Shown in pieces: positions 11,706 through 22,698 of a stretch of DNA of 64,000 bases. The stretch is taken from assembly GCA_018806915.1 (NCBI GenBank), contig JAGKQI010000052.1, positions 1 to 64,000 on the forward strand. Direction: 5' to 3'. Each line of letters begins with the position of its first letter. Positions within the stretch are counted from its first letter, which is position 1. The notes under the pieces are model-generated. The model was not told where the DNA came from. It worked only from the letters and a program-made list of their open reading frames with translations, and did not search any database. Both the position numbers and the translations under genes were made by a program. This DNA comes from Phytophthora colocasiae (lineage: Eukaryota > Oomycota > Peronosporomycetes > Peronosporales > Peronosporaceae).

Positions 11706-12643
11706 GAGCCCACCGCCTTGAACTAAAAGTAGTTTCTGCTTCTCCTTCTTGAGCATACCTTCAGTACACCTCATATCACTTACATATTTAGCGCTTGGCA
11801 AAGACGAAATATTCGTCGATAAAACGTCCGCTGATACAATAATAAGGCATTGAGAATCGTTCAGATTGAGAATCGTTCAGATCGAGTCTCCCATAGGCGT
11901 TCATCAGCTGGACTTCTGTCTCCTATACATCAGTGTTTTTTCGCAAAGATATTTCAAAGGGATCACGAAGGAGGGTCAGGTGTGTACATCGATTCATTGC
12001 GAATCATATCCAAAGAGAATCCCATAGTTTCGAGTGACAAGAGCAAACGTAGATATGAATCCTTATATCGAATCACCAAGGAGATAATGCCTTCCAAAAA
12101 TGCGACCAATGCTGGAGGAGTTAAACGTCCACAGGAACCACCACCGGGACGTGAATTTTGGTCCCTCATCCAAATGAAAATCCTCCCCAAACTTGTCCGG
12201 TATTATTGGGCTGTGGGTTATCTACACTGATCCAGAGGGAAGAGGGTTACCTTCTGCGTAGAACGCATAATTCAAACTACGATCTCTGTACCAAGAATAG
12301 GGTGATCTGTGCTCGTACAAATGCATGGATTCCCGCTGTACTCAACGATATTGAGCTCAACATAAAATTGTATAATTATGGTCAATCGTTGGGGCGCACT
12401 ATAGGGGTTAAGTTACGCATACTCAGAAAGTAAAAGGTGCCTACATACGAATAACGCACTCCACAAACACAGCGCAGGGCATGAAAGATTACTTGTCTGG
12501 TAATCTCTGATGTTGCACCAGTCGTAAATGATAGTTTCCTCAATTAGGAGCCAAGTACATAGCTCTGGTTTCATTCACTTTGCTATTTTATCAGCAACAC
12601 ATCACTCATAAAAACAAACTTTCAAGATCTCCAGACCGAAGCC
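11706..12643. other. Region without recognised gene
   Basis: It contains one 126-codon plus-strand frame (11850-12230) with no recognised domain, preceded by a short direct repeat (TGAGAATCGTTCAGAT twice near 11850). The last 200 bp (from about 12465) resemble the sequence at 16571-16750, upstream of another Kazal-like relic, so this is probably a decayed promoter. Confidence 0.35.
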
Positions 12644-12844
12644 ATGAAATTCGCCATTCTGCCTGTACTTGCCTCGCTCATGATATCATGGAACCGCTGC
12701 CGCCCGAGGTTTTTACTGCACCTCTGCTAGGGGTATTCCGTGATACGAGACTGTGACAACAAGGGCTTGAAAATCCTCCACGAGGACATGTGCAGAAGGG
12801 ACTGGAAGAAGAAGTTACTTAGTGGACATATGTCGTTTCGCTAG
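12644..12844 (+). pseudogene. Kazal-like secreted protease inhibitor relic, copy 1
   Basis: ATG at 12644 begins MKFAILPVLASLMIS, a signal-peptide-like start. An in-frame stop and frame loss follow. The end of a Kazal unit is visible at about 12760-12810, CDNKGLKILHEDMC, where family members have the penultimate strand and last cysteine. The central Kazal core is missing or scrambled. The 5' flank and these end residues are shared with the copy at 16749, which keeps the core motif. Intact members of this family inhibit host serine proteases in the apoplast. Short and diverged. Confidence 0.5.
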
Positions 12845-14940
12845 TGATGTACTAGTAATATCTACATACAACTTCTTAAAAGAAGAAGTTTTAATTACAA
12901 TCCCGGAAGTCCATGGTCAGTCACTTGCTTTTGGGTAAGCTTCTTGCTATACAGATACCATATGCTGTTGAGTGTCGATGAAGCGAATACATTTTTTCGC
13001 GGGGGCTAGATTGTGGAAGAGAAAGAAGCGAATTCAACACACTTGGAGTGCTTAAATGTTCTGTTTCCGTCTCCTTGAAGTGAATTTTGTTGCGTAGCCG
13101 CCAAATAGCATGAAAATGTGTGGGCTTTCCACAACAACAGCAACAGTGGTTTGTGGTGAATTGTTTCCAGTCTCGTGACTAAAGTCAGCTGTAAAGTTGA
13201 TTCTGCGCCAACGAGAAGAAACGGTGTTCCAGCGTTTCAATCGCTACACTCGACTCTCGAACGTACTGCTGAATCGTTGGGTTTACAGTGCTTTCAGGAA
13301 ATGCAGTCGTGACCAAATGATAAGGTCTCTAAAGAACAATCGTAATAGGACATCATGCACCACTGGGGCAGGAACATCTTCGCAGTGGTAGATATCGGGA
13401 TAATGTAGCATGAATGGCGTGGATGGCATCCAAGTTCACTCCTTAGGGTGAGAAGATACTGCTTGTGTCGGTTATAGCAGTACATTTGTTCAGTCCATTC
13501 CGCCCTAAAATGTTTTGAGAAGAAAGTCGCGCCTTTATCTGTGGGAAAGGTCCACTCTTACACCTCCTATGTGAGGCAACACACGTCGAAACTAAGAGAA
13601 GCAAAAGACCGACGTAAAGAGGTTTTCACCTGAACTTTGTCTTGTCCAGGCTCATGATGGGGTTCTTTCCAGGGCCTTTCTCCTAATGCTACTCGTCGAT
13701 CAACAAGACGTATGCTTTACAAGAGAAATATACTAGTTGTGCCTAGTGCCTGGTGTTGTGGTACGAATTACCCCAAGGAGACCATGTCGCCTTCACGGTC
13801 ATTTTATCGATAGAAAGTGGCTTCTGTTTTATGAACTGGTAACCAGTCGAAGTTGTTGCGCGCAGACACCAACAAATTACGTAGATATGATCTTTGCCTT
13901 TGATAGTATAAATGTGAAAATATCACGAAATACAATGCGTACAGTCAAGATTTTTAAGTGGTAACGTCAATGCCACTGGAATCCAGGGTGCAGCAAAGGC
14001 ACACAAGCATTATATCGCGGATTTTCTGAATAAGGATCGTCAGTGTTTAAGTTCCGGAGCCTTTTTCGAAATGATGTGTACGTGTATGTACTCCGGTGCC
14101 CGACATTCACTCAATCAGTCCGAGTAGATATTAACAAAACGACTTGTCCACTAACTGAAGAATCGACTTCTATCGAGTTGGCGAGCATTTTGCAACGATT
14201 ATTTCGTCTTTGTCTCGCATTATGTGTGTGTCAGCGTACGTACAATAAGGAGAAAAAGGCAACTTGGCTGGTTCGGGAGAAATTAGGGATTGGGTTTATA
14301 AAGTAATAGGAGTGCAGCAAGTAACGACTTGTTTGGATTGCGACGTCTTCGCTCAGTAGCCACGAGATGGAAGTAATCAGGGTTGAGCTGGAAACCAAGA
14401 AGGGACTTGCTGATCTGCTCCCAAACGTGTTGTCACTACTATGGGTATCAACCCCATCACAAGTTACGGAGTACTCGTTTTCATGAATGCTGCTGGTATA
14501 GTGGTGATTAGTTAGATCAAGCTCCAACGATTCCTATCTCTTGTTGGACTGGAACACGTTGAGGAAGCTACACAGGACGATCCCGTGAAGGGTGGTAGGC
14601 CACTTGAGGGTTTATTCTGAAATCGGAAATTTACTCTCAGGAGACAAGTGTACGTAGATACCGGTAGGCTGGTTAGGTAAGCTTTGAGCCATTAGTCCGC
14701 TTTGCTCTTTGTTGTCCAGGCCCATGATTGTGCACCTGTTCACCGCCATTTATGACATTACAAGTCAGCGATCTTTAGCATTCCTAGTGTTACTACATGA
14801 ACACAAGAAATGCCCAGATTATGCGTACTACATGTGTTTCGTTTGAGGATGTCTCCACGTGTAGGTAGAGTCTACCGTAGAATGAATCAAGCCAGCTTGG
14901 CCATGCGCTGTAGTTCTCTCACTCTCTCTGTCGGCTCGAG
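12845..14940. other. Long region without recognised gene
   Basis: About 2.1 kb with short scattered ORFs on both strands and no domain I can name. Stretches near 13630-13690 and 14700-14740 share TTGTCCAGGC(T/C)CATGATxG, hinting at an old duplication. Probably decayed sequence between effector relics. Confidence 0.35.
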
Positions 14941-15720
14941 ATGAAGCTGGTCAGTGTCTCACTGCGATCGTCTTCGCGATTCTGGCTGCTAGTACGTCTG
15001 CGACTATTGACCACGACAAGATCAGGCCTTTTCCACAACCTGAGCCTGTATTGCCGTCTCGGGGAAAAAGCTGCCATCAAGTTCAAACCCCAATTGTACA
15101 CTCCATTCATTATCCCGTCCCGTTTCCAGCCGTCAATCCCGCCGGTGAAGTCACTGGTGGACTGAAAGGGACGAATGGGAACGATAGTGTAAGTACGCAC
15201 TTTCAAAAGGAGCTCAAATCTACGGACGAGCCGGTTGGCTGAAGGATCTGTGGGCCATCATGTACTCCTGGTACTTCCCGAAGGGATTTTCCACGCTAGG
15301 TATCCCCACAAGGCGTCACGACTGGAAGAACGTCGTTGTGTGGATCGATAATCCCGACTTGGAGACGCCATAAGATTGATGGAGTTGCCATGTCAGAGTC
15401 CGGCCTGAAGTATCACAAGACACTGAAAGGTGTGGGCTTCAAGCTTTGCTGGTTACCGGAAGACGGGCCGCCGCCGCTTCCTCCAATCGCGTCGTACATT
15501 ACGGCTCGACCGCATCTCTCCGGTTGAGTACAAGATGAGTGACATTTTCATTCCGTACATGGACTTTGCCCCTTGGGATGGGGAATATCATGACTTGATC
15601 ATGTAGGAACAATTAAACAGATGCGGCCCGCGTGATTATCAACGATAAAGGCATCATTTGGTGATGCGGAGGTTCCGTTCAGTGATGAGCACTACGAGGA
15701 CCACTTAGACAACACATAGC
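14941..15720 (+). pseudogene. NLP (NPP1-type necrosis-inducing protein) relic
   Basis: ATG at 14941 is followed by a hydrophobic signal-peptide-like stretch that shifts frame within about 40 bases. The NPP1 domain order is then recognisable across three frames to about 15720: the N-terminal proline-rich segment, the mid-domain tryptophan/tyrosine-rich strand (about 15220-15290), and the metal-binding heptapeptide region (about 15311-15328). The last is degenerate: the H-D-W core remains but flanking residues differ from the family consensus. A C-terminal segment lies near 15585-15690. Stops (about 15241, 15370, 15525, 15606) and several frameshifts mean it cannot make a functional protein. 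Intact NLPs are secreted and act on host membrane sphingolipids. Confidence 0.68.
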
Positions 15721-16748
15721 CTCTTTAATTGTGACCTGCAGAGAGAAATGCTGGCACACTCATGTTTCAGTTTGGTTCTTATGGATTGCTTTGATAGATA
15801 ACGGGTTGTATAGAAACGATTTGAATTCATGGGGGTGGCATATTGCTCTGACTCCATAGGAAGAGCAGTTCACGAATATTTTTCGTGACGTCGAGCTCCT
15901 TGTGCTTCTGCATTGGCGCTCTTCGACGAGTAGTATTTTTACTCATACATTATCCAACTGTCATCGCCTCTTCGGAAACCACAAGCTGTTCTAAGAAATG
16001 TTGCAGCCGAAGTAGTACTAATAAATCCGTTGCTTTGGTCCTCTGTATCTCCAACCGACCTAGAAACACTCCCCAGCAGTACAATGCAGCGTTAGCTTTG
16101 AGCAGATTTCAGAGTAGACAGAGAGATGGGCGCTGAAAACTTAATGATTATGCATAATTTTAAACATGGTACAGTCCGTTTACTCCCCTGCAAATTAAGC
16201 GTGATACGAGCCTTGCACCATACAGAAAAGACTTCTTCATCTATTTTTTTAACTATGCACCGAGATGAGTATTGATGTGTGAAGCCTCACCACTTTATAC
16301 ATGTCAACGAGCCCAACTCGCCATTACGTACGAGGAATCAAGTTCGATGTTTCAGGAGAAGGTAACACTTCGGCGGTTCCAAACCGAGTTGTCTGAAGGA
16401 TTTCGACGACTAATGCCCTGCAGAAAAAGAACCAAGCATAGCTTGTGTGCTCAGTCTCTCTAGTCTTTAGACTCTGCAATTTTTCACGATCTTGAGCTCG
16501 TGTACCAACCTGAACGGAGTTTATAGAAGTAAGAAGATGCCTGCTGTGTGTATAACTCATCTGCCATTACACAGCGCAGGACATCAAAAGATTGTTTGTG
16601 GTAATCTCTGATGTTGCCCATGTAATAAATGAGTATTTGCTTCCTCAGATTAGAAGCCACATAGATCTAGTCCTGTTCACTTTATATATACCAGCAACAC
16701 ACCACACTAAGAAAACTTCCAAATCTACCAGACCCACATTCAACACTG
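15721..16748. other. Region without recognised gene
   Basis: No domain-bearing ORF. The stretch 16571-16748 is similar to 12465-12640 (shared CACAGCGCAGG and TGGTAATCTCTGATGTTGC blocks, and CAGCAACACA(C/T)CAC). It is probably the duplicated upstream region of the next Kazal-like relic. Confidence 0.4.
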
Positions 16749-16990
16749 TGAAGTTCTCACGTTGATGACCGTTTTCGCCTTTCTTCCTGGTTGTCAGACC
16801 AAGCTGAAGATCTAAATTTTTCCTGTGACACCTGCTAGGTGACCACTACTTGCGTTGATGACAAAGTCTGTACAAGCAACGGCGTCACCTTTACAGTAAA
16901 TGCCATTTTTGGTGTGACAACGAGGGCCCGAAAATCCTCCACGAGGGCATGTCCAAGAAGGGGATGAGACGCGCAAGATAATGGAGCTAT
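16749..16990 (+). pseudogene. Kazal-like secreted protease inhibitor relic, copy 2
   Basis: The diagnostic Kazal core VCTSNGVTFTVNA is encoded at about 16867-16905 (C-x-S-N-G-V-T-F-x-x-N), preceded by TTTCVDDK. Shortly after, in another frame, comes CDNEGPKILHEGMSKKG, matching the end of copy 1. The start codon is lost: GTGAAGTTCTCACG stands where copy 1 has ATGAAATTCGCC. Stop codons interrupt the frame. It is a disabled member of the same inhibitor family as copy 1. Confidence 0.55.
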
Positions 16991-17054
16991 GTATTGATTT
17001 TCCTATTAGTGCTTAAGTGGACAACAGGTGTGCGATTATCTGGGCTTACAAAAA

Positions 17055-17345
17055 TCAGATACCGGTATTGCTTTTCTTTTCAGGGATTACATTCGTCGTT
17101 GATTCAAAACCCAGATTAGTTTCTCCTCGATAACGATTCAGTTCAACCGTGCGATGGTAGATAAACTGGCAGTGCTTCTTGGTGAAATTGTGTAGATTGG
17201 CGATATTTGGAGTTTGAGCTAATATGTGGCGGATGTCACTGTCGTCCACACCTGACACGCTGGTCGCTATTTCTACGAGGAGTATGTGGATCACGCATAA
17301 GACACTCCAGACCGCGTTCCTACATTTGATTAGTGATAATGGCAA
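17055..17345 (-). other. ORF with signal-peptide-like segment but no ATG
   Basis: An open minus-strand frame contains NAVWSVLCVIHILLVEIATS followed by VSG, with the hydrophobic core and small-residue end of a signal peptide. About 65 mostly polar residues follow, including DDSDIRHILAQTPNI. The only in-frame starts are non-ATG codons. It could be a decayed secreted (effector-like) gene; no RXLR motif is present. Its position between two Kazal-like relics fits a secreted-protein graveyard. Confidence 0.3.
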
Positions 17346-17439
17346 GTTGTCGCCTCTAACTACATAGACTATTGGGGAAGAAACTAGTGACGAAGGGCTC
17401 GGTGCTTTTCAGATAGGCTCTTCGAGCTGATCAGTGGTG

Positions 17440-17761
17440 AAACCTTCACTCGCAGACAGATATTCTGACATCGATGCTCAACTTGCAGCATAGTTTTGAG
17501 GAAGTATCTTGTGTATTTTGCAAGGCTCGCATCACGAGCGCCATCATCAACGCAAGTAGTGGCCCTAGCAGAGGCACAGGAAAAATTTAGATCTTCAGCT
17601 GGCCATTCCGACAACCAGGAGCAGAGGCGAAAACCATGGTCAGAATGGAGAACTTTATGGTATTTAACGTGGAGGTCGCGAGGTCTGGGAGAGACTTGGA
17701 AGTCTGTGGTGTGTTGCTGGTAAATAGCAAAGTGAACGAGGCTTCTAATCGAGGAAGCCAC
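17440..17761 (-). pseudogene. Third relic related to the Kazal-like copies
   Basis: The minus strand from 17761 repeats the leader and 5' flank of the other two copies: TTCACTTTGCTATTTACCAG, then CAACACACCAC, then a frame starting KFSILTMVFASAPG. Near 17580 it shares CAGCTGAAGATCTAAATTTTTCCTGTG with copy 2. It then encodes ATTCVDDGARDA in place of the Kazal core, which has been lost. Stops break it. It lies in inverted orientation to copy 2, about 450 bp away. Confidence 0.45.
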
Positions 17762-18173
17762 AATTCACGGCATGGGCAGCATCAGAGACGCACCACAAGT
17801 AATCTTTGATGCCCTGTGCTAGTGTCTGCAACTCCAGAGATTACCACACGTAAGCTTTGATGCTGTAATGGCAGCATCTTTTACTTCTATAAACTCGTTC
17901 AGTTTGACACGTTGAGCTCAGCACCGTGAAAGATTGCTAAAAAGACTTCAAGTATTTCGCAGCAAAGACAATTTTTGATCAACAAGTTTGTATTATTGAG
18001 GATAGTACACTCTACTAATTCTGAGTGGCTAGAACGTACTACTTCAAGTGAATAGTAGATTCGATCCATACAAATACAAAATATGTTGTGCACGACGGTG
18101 TGCAGAAGGTTGCACGAAACCTACATGGTAGAGGCTTGATAAGGTCATTATTCAAACCTGGACGGCATATACC
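17762..18173. other. Region without recognised gene
   Basis: It holds a diverged duplicate of the CTCCAGAGATTACCACA...TTTGATG flank found near the Kazal-like relics, on either strand. Otherwise nothing supportable. Confidence 0.35.
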
Positions 18174-19650
18174 ATGGCCTTCCGCGACTCCTGCAGGTCG
18201 TTCGCTGCGGCAATGGCCTTTCTAGACGAGGCCTTGGGCGACTCTAGTGCTGCAGAACACTCGCAACACGGCGCTGCTCTCCCCAGCTTAACGGATGGGG
18301 AATGGGACCTAAACCTTTCGCTGGACAACATTGACGATTTTCTCGAAGACTCGGACGAAACCATGATTAACCCCTTAGCGGTTGACACCCCACTTCGCTG
18401 GTAGCTCTGCCCCATCAATTACAACTTGAGACGACCAGTCACAACGTCGAGGAGGTCGAATCCAAGTCAAACTCTCGGAAATCCAAGAGGCGAGAGACGA
18501 AAAAGCCAGCTCAATTACGACCCGAACAAGGCTCGGAATAGCCGTCGACCAGTTGATTCATCTCCGTGCAGAGGCACAAGAGTTGGAGATGAAACTGCAG
18601 CAAGTGAAGGTCATGCAGGAGAGAGAAGATGCTCGTTTGGGTCCGAAAAAGAAAAATGTGTACAAAAGCGAAGAAGACACCGGCGGTGTGGGAAGAAATC
18701 TGCAATCGACAGACCTTTGGAAAGGAGATTAACTGCTGAAAGGGCAGATATATTGCTCAAGAAAAAATGTGAATTAGGGCAAACAGAGTCACGAGGAGCA
18801 TTGAGTCAATGGTACGGAAGAGACTTGCCTGAAAGAATATGCTGGATTATCGGGTTTTATCCAGCCTGCAAGACGCGTCAGGATCCCCCAGGCTTCAGCT
18901 CCAACATTACAAGTAGAATCTTCGAAGAGCTCTCGGCTGGAGCAGAAGCCTCGTACTACGAGGTGGATAGCGTGTTTCAAAACAATTCTGGCACCCAGTC
19001 TACCGAGAAACCGGTCACTACTGCGAGACAGTATCAACGACATGCAGAGTGGATCTCGTGTATGGCAAAGTGATGCCGTTTGACGTGGGTGCAATTGAGC
19101 GATGCATGGTGGACGCGCTGGCACAAATACAAAGGATAACAAACGAATCAAAGCGAGAGAACACAATTGCAGAGAAGTTTGTGGACTGGAAATACGCGAC
19201 ATCAAGACCAACACGACAGCTACGTTCTACGACCAGCAAATTCTACGTCGATACAAGGAGGAAACGACCGCACTGTGATCGTCTGGCGTGCATATATCGA
19301 GCCCCTGGAGTTCGAGAAGCGACCAGTGAGTGGTTTGTACTTCCTGGAAGAAAGGGTACGTCCTTATAACCCCTCATGACCATAATGAAGAAGACGGTGA
19401 CAACTCAACATTCTCAAACGTCCTTCGACCTGCTACATGCCTGCATAACTCCGAGAGGCAATCGGTCGGGGGATTACGTCACGATTCAGGACAATTTCTC
19501 TGATAGATTTTGTCTCCAACACTGTATCGGCCAACATGTCCATGATCATCGAGAAGGTCGAGAATATGCTACTCGATCAATCGATACATAAACACAAAGC
19601 TTGGATAGGGCACAATATATGTGTTGCAAACCAATAAATCCCCGTCAATT
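18174..19650 (+). pseudogene. M96 mating-specific family relic, second copy
   Basis: The first 76 codons (18174-18404) give MAFLDEALGDSS and an acidic NLSLDNIDDFLEDSDE segment, the family's usual N-terminus. Frames then switch. A basic QLNYDPNKARNEIRELIHLR and an EAQELEMKLQQVK heptad (about 18505-18620) form a bZIP-like coil. Next come GAEASYYEVDSVFQNN (about 18938-18985), VYGKVMPFDV (about 19055-19085), IVWRAYIEPLEF (about 19276-19312) and MIIEKVENMLLDQSIHKH (about 19540-19595). The order is right for the full length of the family (about 450-500 residues). At least five frameshifts or stops disable it. It parallels the relic at 315-1769. Confidence 0.65.
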
Positions 19651-20539
19651 GGAGAGACAATTCCAAAAGTGTTTTTGGTGATCAAAACAGCTAAGCCTAA
19701 GGGTGAAATCTCTATCCAAGCGTCGGGTTTTTATGCTTCGTTTAAGCATCCAGCAGACTCGTTGATATGCTCATCCAGGAACACTTCATTGTCCTTGCGG
19801 TGGTAGCCACACTTCCTCGTAGAATCCTTGTTTGCTCAGTTGAGCCAGTAGAATGAACGAGTCCACTCTTCACCTTGCACCGTCTTCTCCACTTCTGTCC
19901 AGGCTTAGGATTTTCCCGTATCGTTTGCCTCTACATTCTGGTAGTAAAAACAACACGGCCGATGCGAAACGCTTGGCGTTTGTTCTCGTCTATCATACAA
20001 CGAGCAACAGCGATGATCTTGTCTCGGATACTCAGTGCATCCACTCCCGATGAAGTGAATGGTAGAGTCCTCCTCGTCATGTTCAGTCAATCTGTAGACT
20101 GGGTGTGTGTCCTTCTTCGCTCGCAGAACACACACGCAGACGTAGAGCGTACGCGAGCTGCTTGTCCTCGGTAGAAGTAGCGATGGTGACTTGAAGCGGC
20201 ATGACCGGTAAGGTAGATTGGTTTCTATGGTCCGGTAGGAATGGGGAAATACTGGAGTCCAAAGGGATTCAAAGCGGTGGGTATAGCTGGTATTCTCATC
20301 CAATCAGTAAAACTGGAATTGTCCACTCATCCTATCAAGACATGTGTAGTGGTAGTGCGAAATAAAGCGTAAAGCATCGTAGATATCGTACGATTCTACT
20401 CTCATTCCCCAACTCACTCCATGGCTTCATCGCTGTTTCCAATCCAAGGGCATGATAATAAAAGACCCTGGTAAAACTCTCGTCCTGTTTACTCATATGT
20501 CCCTGACTCAATTCGTCAGAAATGTTTAGATAAATTCCT
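19651..20539. other. Region without recognised gene
   Basis: A 132-codon minus-strand frame (19905-20303) and a 73-codon one (20335-20556) are present, without a domain I recognise. They may be fragments of one decayed gene. Confidence 0.3.
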
Positions 20540-21400
20540 TCCAGAGAAGATCTCAAAGTTCGTTCAAGATGGACCTGCTGCTCTACTGGTGATCACAGAC
20601 TTCGACCAGAACTCTCATCTCGGTAATTTACAAGCATCGAAGTAGCTTAAAATGAACCGATTGGAACAAGAGCTTAGTCAGCCATCAAGTGCTGCTAAAG
20701 TAGTACCATGTTCTACCTCCAACAGTGGCTGAGAAGGATCAAAGAGCCTGTTTGAGCACTACTACCCACTCGAGATCTCCCCCCAACCTATCTAGTGAGG
20801 AGAAACTACCATTGATAGAACAGTGGTGGGAGAGTATCCAACGCTCTTTTGGTGGAAAGCTTAAGGTTACTAAGGAACAGGTGAAGCGAGCAGCGTTGAC
20901 TCTAGTAAGATTGAATTTCGTCCTGGTTTCCATTCAGTGATGAAGCTCCTGCAGAGACCATCAGAAGTGCCGAACCCTAGTGTTCTCTGCTGGTCTGTAT
21001 GATATGCTATTAATTTGGCCCTCGAAAGAGAAGCTGTTGCTTCTGATAACGTGCAAGTAAGTAAGTCGAACGCAATGAACTTTGGTGCTGAAGGGGGTAA
21101 TTGAGAAGGCTTTCTGTGGAGATATTATCCACCCTCTGAACAATTAAGACGGCACGTGTGTTGATCCGATTCCTTCTGTCTGGAGCCATCACCAACGTCG
21201 TAACGTGCCACACGCTTCTTGGCGATTCAAGAGGGAGACGTTCATATGGCTGACGGCTTGGAGATTGAAAGAGATCATTCGCAGTTTGGGTTCTTGAACA
21301 TCCACGTGGAAGACGCTCTCTGGAAGAATATCTCGACCTGGCTACGACGTTGTGCTCGCTAATGACGCAAACCTGTGCCCAGTCGAGGCTTTCTTAAACC
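20540..21400 (+). pseudogene. Cytosolic 5'-nucleotidase III-like (HAD superfamily) relic
   Basis: Near 20556-20622 the plus strand encodes KFVQDGPAAL and ITDFDQNSHLG, matching HAD motif I, D-F-D-x-T, with the threonine position changed. Then come HYYPLEISP (about 20757-20785) and SSEEKLPLIEQWWESIQRSF (about 20797-20857), characteristic of the pyrimidine 5'-nucleotidase cap region. LVFSAGLYDML (about 20978-21010) is HAD motif II (S-A-G). VVSNAMNFGAEG and finally GDVHMADGLEIERD (motif IV, about 21234-21275) follow. Frames change at least four times. An intact enzyme would dephosphorylate pyrimidine nucleoside monophosphates. The relic is disabled. Confidence 0.6.
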
Positions 21401-21674
21401 AGATCGTCAAGGTAGTGAAGAACTGGTAAGGATTCTTTTGTTAAAGATTTAAAATCTTGACGATGTTTTGAACCATTTTCGTTCTGTTGAAGAGATCATC
21501 GTATCGATTGTCTCTTTCGATTTGCTGCTCGCCGCTCATCTCTCATTGTTTTGATTTACTCGGCAGTTTTTCGATGTGTTTGTTTTAGATGAGGTCGTTG
21601 GTCCAGCCCTCCATTTGCAGTCGCTCTCATATTCAATTTATTTAACTGTCACCCACACACTTCGAAATCTCGCC

Positions 21675-22560
21675 ATGGTGTCTGCGTCGCCATCATGACG
21701 ATTAAAGTTTTGACGACTTTTTGCTCAAGTGGCACAGCGATTGAGTCCAATACCAGATCTCTATATCGTTGCTCACAAGCAAAAAGACACTGGAGTGGAT
21801 GGCTTTTATGCCGCTGATCATGTTGTTGCTGGGTAACCAAGTGTATGGTAAGTAATTTACTTTACTCTTGTACTTTTCTCTCTTGCTAACCTGTATTATC
21901 TTGGTGGTATTAGGTTACTGTACGCGTATGTGGTGGAGAATATCTTCCCTCTGTTCTCTCCGTGTGCGTCTTCTTGGTGACGTTGATACTGGCGATTTAC
22001 GCTCGCGATTTACGCCAAATACTGTCCTGATCGACGATATGTGATAGGAACCTTCGTCTTAGGGATGATCCCCTTCGTTTTAGGTCACAGTGTATGCCAT
22101 TTTGAAGTGGCGAAGTTGGAGCCATTAACCAGTCAGAGTACATCAGTTTGGGATCGTTCTCGGATAACCTGCGAACGTGGTCACATTCGTCTTGTTCCTG
22201 TCTCCGTTCGAAGAAGATTAAACTCGTGATTGCGACCAAGTCTTCCGCTGCTATCCCCGTATGCTTCCTGTGTGCTGTCATCTTCAGTTAACAGCAGCTT
22301 GTGGCTCGATCAGACGGGATTATCGACGAAATGACTGATAACTTCATTGCCAGGTGCCTAATGTTGTTGGAGTTACGCATAACAGCTCTCCAACTGACGG
22401 CTGTACTACATCTGCCGACCTGGCAGACACACATTTCCTCGGACGACACGAGCGATAGCGATCTTCACCCCCTTTCGTTTTTTCTGTGGAACTTCTCTAA
22501 ACCCTCCAGTGAGAAGAATCGACGCCAAAACGCATCGGATTTCTACTGTTTTAGCATCAC
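21675..22560 (+). pseudogene. SWEET (MtN3/saliva) sugar transporter relic
   Basis: ATG at 21675 is followed by MVSASPS, then in shifted frames AQVAQRLSPIPDLY. A GT-AG intron (about 21847-21914) precedes LLYAYVVENIFPLFS. YAKYCPDRRYVIGTFVLGMI (about 22011-22070) and KIKLVIATKSSAAIPVCFLC (about 22208-22267) follow. These match, segment by segment, the SWEET gene at 28645-29436 on the other strand, including the intron position. Several frameshifts and stops make it non-functional. It retains the start codon that the other copy has lost. Confidence 0.7.
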
Positions 22561-22698
22561 CAAAGGCATTAAATTCGTAAAGACGAGATCGTAAAACTTC
22601 ATGCGATCATTTCCCGTCCACTGTCAAGAAACATTAGAGAAGGTATCTCGCTTAAAAAACTGCATTGTCAACTTATTCATTTCTTCGCCGGAGAGAAG

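Noticed and set aside
17055..17345. RXLR effector
   Set aside because: It has a signal-peptide-like stretch but no ATG, and R-H-I-L is not R-x-L-R.
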